Source: an uncultured Oscillospiraceae bacterium
GTDB taxonomy: Bacteria > Bacillota > Clostridia > Oscillospirales > Oscillospiraceae
NCBI GenBank assembly: GCA_947588605.1
Contig: CANPYK010000009.1
Coordinates: forward strand, 16,711-80,710
Direction: 5' to 3'
DNA length: 64,000 bases
In this document: piece after piece, positions 18,456-26,144 of the stretch
How positions within the stretch are numbered: the stretch's first letter is position 1
How the letters are laid out: every line of letters starts with the position of its first letter
Position numbers and translations under genes: made by a program
Notes under the pieces: generated by a model
Seen by the model: only the letters and a program-made list of their open reading frames with translations
What the model was told of the DNA's origin: nothing
Databases searched by the model: none

Positions 18456-20483
18456 TCAATAGGCGGTTTGGTGGGCGGCGTAGTCGGCGGCGCGGAAGGA
18501 GTTGCGGTTGGCCTGGAGGAAGCGGGCGAAGGCGAGAACGGCGGCGGTTTTTGTCTCGTCCATGGTGGTATAGAGGGCTGTGCCGGAGGCGGGGTCGAAG
18601 CAGATCACGTCCTCGCCGCGGGTAAAGCTCAGGGGCCTGCCCTCCTCGTCAAAGCCGTAGACGGCGGTCACGTCGCCCTTGGGGTCGGAGGCGTAGACGA
18701 TTTGCTCGTCGGAGTCGCGCCAGGTCACCAGCACCTTGTGTGTGCCCACGGAGACGCCGGCCGTCCCCAGGGACGGGCTCTGGCGCGTCACGGCGCCGGG
18801 CCAGACCTGGCATGACAGGACGATGCTCCCGAGCTCAGACTGCGCCAGCGCCGTAGACCGGCAAAATTCGGCGTAGAGCGCCTTGTCCGCCGCCTCCCGC
18901 GAATCGGCCCCGCAGGCGGACAGATACCGGTCCAGCTCGAAAAGGACCTGGTCGATGAGGTTGAGATACCCGTCGCGCTCGGAGCTGTCGGAGAGGAAGG
19001 AGGCGTACACCTGCCTTGTCAGCTTCAGGGCCTCGGCGGCGTTGGCGTTGTCGGAGATCATGTTCCCCGCGCCGTCGCCGGTAAAAAACATAAGCTCGGC
19101 AAGCTCGATCCGCGCCGGCGTTCCGTCGTCTATGGGCGCCTCGGGGTCAAAGAGCAGGTCCATGATGCCCGCCGGAGCCAGAAGGCCGCAGGTGGACATC
19201 TCCGCCTCGAAAAGCAGGTCGTTGACGGGCCCCGTCAGGGAATTGACGGCGCCGTGGAGCTTGTCCACGTCCTCATTGCTCAGATTCTTGAGCTGGTCCC
19301 CAAAGGCGTTTCCCAAAAGACCGCCCAGGAGACCACCCGCGGCTCCCGCGGCGGTGGTACCGCGCTGAAGGGAGACAAGGCAGGGCCTGTCGTAGTTCGG
19401 CGGCAGGACGAACTCCACCATGGAGCCCACGGGGACGGAGGAGCGAAGCTCCCGCATCCGCCCGGCAAGGTCACTGTAAGCGGCGGCAAGCGCCTCGTGG
19501 TCCGGCGGCGCGGCGGGATCGCCGGTCTCACGGGAGAGGAGGAGTGCGCAGATGCCGATGGCCCTGTCCAGCGCCTCGGCGCGGGCGAGGAAGCCGCTGA
19601 TGGGCGCGCGCCCCACGGCGGTGAGGCCGTTGGAATCCCTGAGGTCCGTCGCCGCCTGCTCGAAGCCGGAAAAGCTCAAATAGGCCCGCAGAGCCGAGCG
19701 CATGGTCTCGGTGTCCGTCGCGCCGCCGGAGAGAAAGGCGGCGACGGTGTCGGCGTACCCCTTGGCGTCCCTGAGCGTCAGCGCCAGGGCATAATCGGGC
19801 GTGCCGTCGATGATGCTCTCCAAAAGCGTCATGCCGTTTTGAATGGATTCGGCGGCGGACACCAGGGAGTCAAGCCCGGTGAGCTCCAGGACCGCCCCGC
19901 GGATCTCCTCCGTGACCTTGCCGCCCACCGCCTCCAGGGCGGAGGAGGTCACCGCCTGCGCAAGGTCCCCGCCGCCTTCCGACACGTTTTGATAAATATC
20001 GCTCAGAAGGTCCGTTCCCGGGATCTCCAGCTCGCCCACCAGCTTCGAGACCGCGCCCTCAAAAAATTCCCGGCCCACGTCGGTCTTCTCCGGCAGGGCG
20101 AACTCCTGCGCGCCGAATTCCCGGAAAAAGCCGTTGAGGGTGATCGCCATGGAGCTTTTCAACTCCTCGACACACTCGTCCCGCTCCATGAGAAGCGTGA
20201 CCGTCAGGTCCGTGAGATAGTCCACCCGCGCCTGCCGTGCCGCCGCGGCCGCGGCGCTGTCAAAGGCCGGCTCGTCGGGCGCATCGGGTACGTCAGTTTT
20301 ATCAGGCTCACCGGGCTCACCGGGCTCATCGGGCTCGCCGGGGCCCTCGGAGGGGTCGGACGCGCCGGTGTCCGTGGGAGAAGCGTCCTCCTCCGCCGGC
20401 CCGCCCGCCTTTTTTTCGCCCCCGCATGACGCGAGAGACAGCGCCAGGGAGAAAGCCAAGATCCACGCGATGACCTTTTTCAT
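18456..20483 (-). CDS. Large lipoprotein of unknown function
   Basis: A 675-aa protein with a lipoprotein signal (lipobox LASC at about residue 20), so it should be anchored outside the membrane. Residues about 25-75 are a low-complexity acidic linker rich in G, E, P and D. The rest is mostly helical up to about residue 560, followed by a beta-rich tail of about 100 residues (VGTHKVLVTWRDSDEQIVYA). I recognise no family. It has no operon partner: repeats lie downstream and a terminator of the next gene upstream. Codon use is like its neighbours, so it is not obviously foreign. Confidence 0.75.
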   Translation of the reverse strand: MKKVIAWILAFSLALSLASCGGEKKAGGPAEEDASPTDTGASDPSEGPGEPDEPGEPGEPDKTDVPDAPDEPAFDSAAAAAARQARVDYLTDLTVTLLMERDECVEELKSSMAITLNGFFREFGAQEFALPEKTDVGREFFEGAVSKLVGELEIPGTDLLSDIYQNVSEGGGDLAQAVTSSALEAVGGKVTEEIRGAVLELTGLDSLVSAAESIQNGMTLLESIIDGTPDYALALTLRDAKGYADTVAAFLSGGATDTETMRSALRAYLSFSGFEQAATDLRDSNGLTAVGRAPISGFLARAEALDRAIGICALLLSRETGDPAAPPDHEALAAAYSDLAGRMRELRSSVPVGSMVEFVLPPNYDRPCLVSLQRGTTAAGAAGGLLGGLLGNAFGDQLKNLSNEDVDKLHGAVNSLTGPVNDLLFEAEMSTCGLLAPAGIMDLLFDPEAPIDDGTPARIELAELMFFTGDGAGNMISDNANAAEALKLTRQVYASFLSDSSERDGYLNLIDQVLFELDRYLSACGADSREAADKALYAEFCRSTALAQSELGSIVLSCQVWPGAVTRQSPSLGTAGVSVGTHKVLVTWRDSDEQIVYASDPKGDVTAVYGFDEEGRPLSFTRGEDVICFDPASGTALYTTMDETKTAAVLAFARFLQANRNSFRAADYAAHQTAY

Positions 20484-20608
20484 ATGTACCTCCTGACCGG
20501 AGCGCGGTCACAAACCCGCGCGTCCTCTTTTAAAAAAGCGGCTATTGCACTGATATTATAATCCTATCGTCATTAGTCGTCAAGAGCGATCGCCGCGGCG
20601 AAGGGGAG

Positions 20609-20637
20609 AAAAAACCTTCCCTCGCGGGGAGGGAAGG
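20609..20637 (-). terminator. Terminator of the cysteine-rich gene
   Basis: On the minus strand CCTTCCCTC pairs with GAGGGAAGG and is followed by TTTTTT, just after the stop codon at 20662. Confidence 0.8.
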
Positions 20638-20661
20638 AAACAGCGGTCTTCGGTTTTCGGG

Positions 20662-21483
20662 TCAATCCCCCTCCGGCAGGAGATCCTCGTACTCCTGGGC
20701 GTCGCAGAGGGAGTCAGGGGGGAAGAACTCGTTGACGGGGAAGTCGATGCGGTTGAAGAGGGTGCAGGGGTCGTCGGATTGGGCGCCGCGGCACTCCTTT
20801 TCCGGGACGCAGTAGTCGTAGACGGGGATCAAAAGCTGGGAATCCCGCTCCAGGCGGACGATGGTGAACTGGCCCAGGGTGGCGAGGATCTGGCGTCCCG
20901 CGCCGCCGGAGACGATGGGGGAGTCGAAGAGCTCCAGGATATAGGGCGGCAGCTCCAGCGGCTCCGGCGTATCCTCGGCGCAGCTGTCCACCGCGTCCAG
21001 GCTCAGGATGATGGGGTCCACGGCCTCGACCACGGCCCTCGGCAGGTTGGTGCTGTCGATGACGCTGCGGTCCACGCAGCTGGGGCCCAGGTCGGAGGTG
21101 AAGATCTTGGCGCTGCCCTCGCTGCCGAAGAGCAGGACGCGCTTGGTGAAGCTGGCAAGGCCCTCGATGGGGGCGATGAGGCCGCTGGACATGCACACGT
21201 CGGCCCGGATCTTGTAGTAGAAGCGGATGTCCACGGTGTAGTACCCCCGGCTGAAGTTCACCGGCTCCACCATGGGGCTGGCCCAGAGAAGCTCGGCGGA
21301 ACGGGCCCGGACGTTGAGGCCGTTGTCCAGGTTGGCCTGGGAGTTGGCGGTGAGGTACACCCGCAGATCTCTCAGGCAGTCCTTATCCTTGCAGGAGTCG
21401 TATATCTTGCTCGTATGTACGCATACGGCCTCCCGGACGGTGACGTCACTGGGCACGGGACCCGGTGCGATCCTTGAAGACAT
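20662..21483 (-). CDS. Cysteine-rich conserved hypothetical protein, possibly spore-related
   Basis: A 273-aa protein with about a dozen cysteines, including VCVHTSKIYDSCKDKDC near residues 20-36 and YCVPEKEC near the end, and no signal or membrane segment. I do not recognise a named family; the N-terminal stretch is of a kind I associate with uncharacterised proteins of sporulating Clostridia. The start has GAGGAGG upstream; the open frame continues to 21741 but the extension is unlikely. A minus-strand CATAGACT at 21531-21538 resembles a mother-cell (SigE/SigK) -10 box. A spore-coat role is therefore possible but unproven. Confidence 0.65.
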   Translation of the reverse strand: MSSRIAPGPVPSDVTVREAVCVHTSKIYDSCKDKDCLRDLRVYLTANSQANLDNGLNVRARSAELLWASPMVEPVNFSRGYYTVDIRFYYKIRADVCMSSGLIAPIEGLASFTKRVLLFGSEGSAKIFTSDLGPSCVDRSVIDSTNLPRAVVEAVDPIILSLDAVDSCAEDTPEPLELPPYILELFDSPIVSGGAGRQILATLGQFTIVRLERDSQLLIPVYDYCVPEKECRGAQSDDPCTLFNRIDFPVNEFFPPDSLCDAQEYEDLLPEGD

Positions 21484-21565
21484 GGTAAAATTCCTCCTCT
21501 CGCGCCGGTTCCGGCGCGTATTTTCATTACAGTCTATGCCGCGGGAAATAAAATGTGTGAAGATG

Positions 21566-21594
21566 TTGCGCATCTCGCCGGCCTGTGGTACAAT
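21566..21594 (+). promoter_or_regulatory. Promoter of ruvCAB
   Basis: TTGCGC (21566-21571), 17-bp spacer ending TGTGG, TACAAT (21589-21594): an extended -10 promoter. Confidence 0.65.
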
Positions 21595-21634
21595 ATATGA
21601 GTTAAAATGTCTTTTGAGAAAAGGGGATGGGCGC

Positions 21635-22153
21635 TTGTCTGTGATCCTGGGCATCGACCCCGGCGTGGCCACGGTGGGCTTCGGGGTCATCGAGCAGGCG
21701 GGGGCGGCGTCGCGCTTTCTCACCTGCGGGGCCATCACCACGCCGGCCCATACGCCCCTGTCGTCCCGGCTTTTCCAGATCCATCAGGATATGCTGGAGC
21801 TCATCGACACGTTCAAGCCCGACGCCATTTCCATCGAGGAGCTCTTTTTCAACACCAACATCACCACGGGCATCGACGTGGCCCACGGCCGGGGCGTCAT
21901 AGTCCTGGCGGGATACGAGAAGAACGTGCCCATGTACGAATATACGCCCCTGCAGGTCAAACAGGCCATCACCGGCTACGGCAGGGCGGACAAGAAGCAG
22001 ATGATGGAGATGGTCCGCCGGCTTTTGAAGCTCAAGGCCCCGGCAAAGCCCGACGACGCCTCGGACGCGCTGGCGCTGGCCATCTGCCACGCCCGGTTCG
22101 CCGGGTCGCTGCTCACATACGAAGGGGGAAGAAGCGAATGTTCTACTATATAG
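21635..22153 (+). CDS. ruvC: RuvC: Holliday junction resolvase
   Basis: A 172-aa endonuclease that cuts Holliday junctions with RuvAB. The RNase H-like fold is shown by the acidic residues in LGIDPG (Asp8), SIEELFFNTN and PDDASDALA. The start is taken as TTG at 21635 because AAAAGGGG lies eight bases upstream and the length then fits the family (about 165-173 aa). An in-frame GTG at 21641 is an alternative. Its 3' end overlaps ruvA by 16 bp. Confidence 0.95.
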   Translation: MSVILGIDPGVATVGFGVIEQAGAASRFLTCGAITTPAHTPLSSRLFQIHQDMLELIDTFKPDAISIEELFFNTNITTGIDVAHGRGVIVLAGYEKNVPMYEYTPLQVKQAITGYGRADKKQMMEMVRRLLKLKAPAKPDDASDALALAICHARFAGSLLTYEGGRSECSTI

Positions 22154-22743
22154 AGGGCAAGGTGGCCCATCTCGACAAGAACCTGGCGGTCATCGACGCC
22201 GGCGGCGTGGGGTTCGCGCTGAACGTCTCGACCAACACCCTGGCGCGCCTGCGGTCGGGGGAGCGGGCGCGGCTCTATACCTATATGAACGTGGCGGAGA
22301 ACGCCCTGGACCTCTACGGTTTTTCAGAGCAGGCGGAGAAGCGGTGCTTTGAGCTCCTGCTGTCCGTCTCCGGCGTGGGGCCTCGGGTGGCGCTGAGCGT
22401 CCTGTCCGTCTGCACCCCGGAGTCCCTGGCCATGGCGGTGGTGACGGAGAACGAGAAGATGCTCACCGCCGCCCCCGGCGTGGGCAAGCGCGGCGCCCAG
22501 CGCATCATCCTGGAGCTCCGGGACAAAATAGCCAAGGACATGCCCACTCTGTCCGGCACGGGCAAGGGAGCGGCCGCCGTCCCCGCCGGCGTGCCGGGGA
22601 AGAAGCTCACCGACATCACCGGGGCCCTCACGGTCCTGGGTTACACCCCCCAGGAGATCACCGCCGCCCTCCATGGATTGGACATCGAGGCCATGAGCGT
22701 GGAGGAGGCCGTCAAGGTCGTCCTCAAGGGCTCGTTGAAGTAA
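22138..22743 (+). CDS. ruvA: RuvA: Holliday junction branch-migration subunit
   Basis: A 201-aa DNA-binding subunit that holds the Holliday junction while RuvB drives migration. It has the N-terminal OB fold (MFYYIEGKVAHLDKNLAVID), two helix-hairpin-helix motifs (LLSVSGVGPRVAL and LTAAPGVGKRGAQRI), a linker and a C-terminal RuvB-binding domain (LGYTPQEITAAL). The ATG follows GGGGGAAGAAG and overlaps ruvC, so translation is coupled. Confidence 0.97.
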   Translation: MFYYIEGKVAHLDKNLAVIDAGGVGFALNVSTNTLARLRSGERARLYTYMNVAENALDLYGFSEQAEKRCFELLLSVSGVGPRVALSVLSVCTPESLAMAVVTENEKMLTAAPGVGKRGAQRIILELRDKIAKDMPTLSGTGKGAAAVPAGVPGKKLTDITGALTVLGYTPQEITAALHGLDIEAMSVEEAVKVVLKGSLK

Positions 22744-22755
22744 GGAGGCGGCGGG

Positions 22756-23823
22756 ATGATCGACTATTCCAAGGACACCCTGGATTCCGGCACGGATAAC
22801 ATTATGTCAACCAAATACATCCCCGAGGACGACGCGGAGGGGTCTCTGCGGCCCAGGACGCTGCGGGAGTACATCGGGCAGGAGAAGGCCAAGCAGAACC
22901 TGAGCGTCTTCATCGAGAGCGCCAAACGGCGGGGCGAGCCCCTGGACCATGTGATCCTCCACGGCCCTCCGGGGCTGGGGAAGACGACCCTGGCGGCCAT
23001 CATCGCCAATGAAATGGGTTCCACCCTGCGCAAGACCTCCGGCCCCGCCATTGAAAAGCCCCGGGACCTGGCGGCGCTCTTGACGAACCTGGAGGAGAAC
23101 GACGTCCTCTTTATCGACGAGATCCACCGTCTCAACCGGTCCGTGGAGGAGATCCTGTACCCGGCCATGGAGGACCGGCAGATCGACATCATCATCGGCC
23201 AGGGCCCGGCGGCCAGCAGCATCTGCATCGACCTGAAGCACTTCACCCTGGTGGGCGCCACCACCCGCTCCGGACAGTTGTCCTCGCCCCTGCGGGACAG
23301 GTTCGGCATCGACCTGAAGCTGGAGCTCTATAAGCCCGAGGAGCTAAGACGGATCATCTGCCGCTCCGCCGAGATCTTGAACGTGGAGATCGAGCCCGAC
23401 GGGGCGCTGGAGATCGCCTCACGCTCCCGGGGCACGCCGCGCATCGCCAACCGGCTTTTGCGCCGGGTGCGGGACTTCGCGGAGGTCTACGGCGACGGCG
23501 TCATCACGAAGGACCTGGCGGACAAGGCCCTGCGGCTTCTGGACATCGACAAGTCCGGCCTTGACGCCATCGACCGGCGGCTCCTCATGAGCATCATCGA
23601 AAATTACGGCGGCGGCCCCGTGGGCCTGGACACCATCGCCGCCACCATCAACGAGGAGTCCGTCACCATCGAGGACGTGTACGAGCCGTACCTTCTCCAG
23701 CAGGGCTTCCTCACCCGCACCCCCCGCGGGCGGTGCGTCACCCGCCGCGCCTATGAGCATCTGGGGATCCCCTTCGCCGGAAATACCCCCGATCTGGGGG
23801 GCCAGACGTCCCTCCCTATGTGA
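22756..23823 (+). CDS. ruvB: RuvB: Holliday junction helicase
   Basis: A 355-aa AAA+ motor of branch migration. Walker A is GPPGLGKTT, Walker [10 protein letters not shown], sensor [10 protein letters not shown], and the C-terminal winged helix contains [26 protein letters not shown] precedes the start, 12 bp after ruvA. The N-terminus is a little longer than average, with a second ATG at 22804 as an alternative start. Confidence 0.97.
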   Translation: MIDYSKDTLDSGTDNIMSTKYIPEDDAEGSLRPRTLREYIGQEKAKQNLSVFIESAKRRGEPLDHVILHGPPGLGKTTLAAIIANEMGSTLRKTSGPAIEKPRDLAALLTNLEENDVLFIDEIHRLNRSVEEILYPAMEDRQIDIIIGQGPAASSICIDLKHFTLVGATTRSGQLSSPLRDRFGIDLKLELYKPEELRRIICRSAEILNVEIEPDGALEIASRSRGTPRIANRLLRRVRDFAEVYGDGVITKDLADKALRLLDIDKSGLDAIDRRLLMSIIENYGGGPVGLDTIAATINEESVTIEDVYEPYLLQQGFLTRTPRGRCVTRRAYEHLGIPFAGNTPDLGGQTSLPM

Positions 23824-23870
23824 AAAAACGAAAAAATTCACGAAATTTTAAAAAATTTCAGCAAAATAGC

Positions 23871-23899
23871 TTGACAAAGATTGCATCAATTCTTATAAT
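23871..23899 (+). promoter_or_regulatory. Consensus SigA promoter of the sigH-like gene
   Basis: TTGACA (23871-23876), exactly 17 bp, TATAAT (23894-23899): both hexamers are perfect, in an AT-rich gap after ruvB. The start codon is about 80 bp further on, leaving room for a leader. Confidence 0.85.
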
Positions 23900-23986
23900 G
23901 TGTGTATTCCTAACAGTGAAAAATTGGCATAGCTGACGAAAGGGGACCGCGCCGCCTGTCAGCTATGTGACCGGCGTGACAACAGC

Positions 23987-24562
23987 ATGACAGACGAACA
24001 GCTATGGCAGAGGGCCGCGGCGGGCGATACCGTGGCCGAGGAACAACTTGTAAACCGCTACACCGTCACCGTGCGCATGTGCGCCAGGCCCTTTTTTCTG
24101 GCCGGGGGGGACAGTGAGGACCTCATTCAGGAGGGCATGTTTGGCCTGCTCTCCGCTCTCCGGCATTTCGACCCCGCGAAAGACGTAACCTTCAAGACCT
24201 ACGCGGAGCGGTGCATCAACACTCGGCTCGTGACAGCCGTGCGCACCGCCGCCCGCTTCAAGCACAAACCCTTAAACGATTCCATCTCATTTGAATCCCC
24301 GCAGTTCGACGAAAGACAGATCCTGTCCCAAGGCAATTTGCGAGATCCCGAAGAAATGGTTATCACCAGGGAATTGACGGAGGAGCTTCAATCCGCTCTG
24401 GACACCGGCTTATCCAAGTTAGAGCGTCAGGTGCTGGATCAATATCTGGAGGGGCTCTCCTACACGGATATAGCCGAAAAATGCGGCATAAGTGTAAAAT
24501 CCGTTGATAACGCCGTCCAGCGTATCAGGCGAAAGCTGGCGGCAGTCTCTATCTGGCGTTAA
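23987..24562 (+). CDS. Sigma-70 family factor, SigH-like
   Basis: A 191-aa sigma factor with region 2 (SEDLIQEGMFGLLSALRHFDPAKDVTF, about 43-70) and region 4 (YLEGLSYTDIAEKCGISVKSVDNAVQRIRRKL, about 153-184), but no region 1 or full region 3. The KSVDNAVQRIRRKL end closely recalls SigH, which starts sporulation and competence programmes in Firmicutes. SpoIIID in this window shows the lineage sporulates. A perfect vegetative promoter precedes it. Another SigH-type or ECF-type assignment remains possible. Confidence 0.82.
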   Translation: MTDEQLWQRAAAGDTVAEEQLVNRYTVTVRMCARPFFLAGGDSEDLIQEGMFGLLSALRHFDPAKDVTFKTYAERCINTRLVTAVRTAARFKHKPLNDSISFESPQFDERQILSQGNLRDPEEMVITRELTEELQSALDTGLSKLERQVLDQYLEGLSYTDIAEKCGISVKSVDNAVQRIRRKLAAVSIWR

Positions 24563-24627
24563 CAGCTTTAAGCTGACGCAAATATAGCCCACAGGGCAGA
24601 TTTGTCAAAAGGAAGGTCCAAAGAAAC

Positions 24628-24909
24628 ATGTACGAAGACAAGACATTGGTATGCAAAGAGTGCGGCAAGGAATTCGTCTTTACCGCCGGTGAGCAGGAGT
24701 TCTACGCTGAGCGCGGCTTCCAGAACGAGCCCCAGCGCTGCAAGGCCTGCCGTGACGCGCGCAAGAACGCTGCCCGCGGCCCCCGTGAGTATTTCACCGC
24801 CACCTGCGCTATGTGCGGCGGCGAGGCTAAGGTCCCCTTCGAGCCCAAGTCCGATCGGCCCGTTTACTGCAGCGAGTGCTTCGCCAAGATGAAGGAGCAG
24901 CAGGCGTAA
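24628..24909 (+). CDS. Zinc-ribbon protein, 93 aa
   Basis: A small protein with four zinc-binding pairs: CKEC near residue 9, CKAC near 38, CAMC near 60 and CSEC near 81. Such double zinc-ribbon (zf-trcl / CxxC) proteins are common in Clostridia and of unknown role, perhaps nucleic-acid or protein binding. It follows the sigH-like gene by 65 bp with an AAAGGAAGG ribosome-binding site, and a strong terminator ends the pair. Confidence 0.85.
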   Translation: MYEDKTLVCKECGKEFVFTAGEQEFYAERGFQNEPQRCKACRDARKNAARGPREYFTATCAMCGGEAKVPFEPKSDRPVYCSECFAKMKEQQA

Positions 24910-24961
24910 CAAAACCGGCGTGAAATGGCTTTGCCATTTCCCTGCCAAAAGAGAACGCGCA

Positions 24962-25005
24962 AAAAAAGATTCGGAAATGTCCGCGGACATTTCCGAATCT
25001 TTTTT
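24962..25005 (+). terminator. Strong terminator after the zinc-ribbon gene
   Basis: A perfect 22-bp inverted repeat (24962-24983 with 24984-25005) ending in a T run. It is symmetric, so it could stop transcription from either side. Confidence 0.85.
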
Positions 25006-25022
25006 GTTGCTGTCACGGGTTG

Positions 25023-25529
25023 CGGCGGTGGTCGGGGCGGGTCAATAGACGAAGGGCGGGTCGCCGAGACGGCGACCCCTACGGCGGTGGTCATAACCTA
25101 CGGGTCATCGGGACGGCTCTGTCATCCCACCTTCGCTTCCCCCCTGCCCCCTCCTACGAGGAGGGGGCGAAAAAGGTTGCGGCTTCGCCGCGGATTTGGA
25201 TTATCCGCTGCGGCGGGGACGGCCCTTCCGGCGCTTCGCGCCACCTCCCCCAGGGGGGAGGTTAACGGGCGGGTTTGGAACCCGCCCCTACAGTTTAAAT
25301 TGCGTTCGATCAACGCCGTACGGGCCGCTGCCCACAGCGGCCCACGTTACAAGTTTCGGATTGCCCCCCCGTTAAACGCCGTAGGGGCGGCCTCTCTTGG
25401 CCGCCCGCGTTTCGATGACCTCTGGCGTCATTTATATGGTATAACCTTCCAAATTTCCTGTAGGGGCGGGTTCTAAACCCGCCCGTGCCACGTTGCGTGA
25501 CGGAAACGGTTCCGATAAAACGAAAAATG
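25023..25529 (+). repeat. 507-bp direct repeat, copy 1
   Basis: Matches 25634-26140 almost base for base (a few substitutions and single-base indels). It contains CTCCTACGAGGAG, GGGCGGGTT- and GGCGACCC-type palindromes, and an uninterrupted GGGCCGCTG palindrome at 25314-25346. Confidence 0.9.
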
Positions 25530-25560
25530 GTGGTCAACCGGGGCAAGGGCCGCCGTGGGC

Positions 25561-25623
25561 CTGCGCCCGCAGGCGCGTTTCGTAGCGCAACCGCCGCGAA
25601 GCGGCGGCTCTTAGCGCGGAGAT
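25561..25623 (+). repeat. Two-hairpin mini-element, copy 2
   Basis: Sits inside a GGGCCGCCGTGGGC / GCGGCCCGTACGGCG palindrome, whose uninterrupted form is at 25314-25346. Confidence 0.8.
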
Positions 25624-25633
25624 GCGGCCCGTA

Positions 25634-26140
25634 CGGCGGTGGTCGGGGCGGGCCAATGGACGAAGGGCGGGTCGCCGAGGACGGCGACCCCTACGGCGGT
25701 GGTCATAACCTACGGGTCATCGGGACGGCTCTGTCATCCCACCTTCGCTTCCCCCCTGCCCCCTCCTACGAGGAGGGGGCGAAAAAGGTTGCGGCTTCGC
25801 CGCGGATTTGGATTATCCGCTGCGGCGGGGACGGCCCTTCCGGCGCTTCGCGCCACCTCCCCCAGGGGGGAGGTTAACGGGCGGGTTTGGAACCCGCCCC
25901 TACAGTTTAAATTGCGTTCGATCAACGCCGTACGGGCCGCTGCCCACAGCGGCCCACGTTACAAGTTTCGGATTGCCCCCCCGTTAAACGCCGTAGGGGC
26001 GGCCTCTCTTGGCCGCCCGCGTTTCGATGACCTCTGGCGTCATTTATATGGTATAACCTTCCAAATTTCCTGTAGGGGCGGGTTCTAAACCCGCCTGTGC
26101 CACGTTGCGGGACGGAACGGTTCCGATAAAACGAAAAATG
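25634..26140 (+). repeat. 507-bp direct repeat, copy 2
   Basis: Second copy of the unit at 25023-25529, offset 611-612 bp; it ends four bases before the stop codon of the ABC permease gene. Confidence 0.9.
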
Positions 26141-26144
26141 CCGG

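Larger units (their letters stand above)
25006..26144. repeat. Repeat block containing a 507-bp duplication
   Basis: No gene is supportable. Two near-identical copies (25023-25529 and 25634-26140) are separated by about 100 bp that include one two-hairpin mini-element. Open frames here are translations of the repeats and are not conserved coding sequence. Confidence 0.85.

Noticed and set aside
25020..26090. Repeated open frames with identical peptides near 25.1 and 25.7 kb
   Set aside because: They are translations of duplicated palindromic repeats; identity reflects DNA duplication, with no codon-type conservation or start signal.
25006..26144. Possible CRISPR array
   Set aside because: The repeats are few, of mixed length and palindromic, not regularly spaced units with unique spacers, and no cas gene is present.
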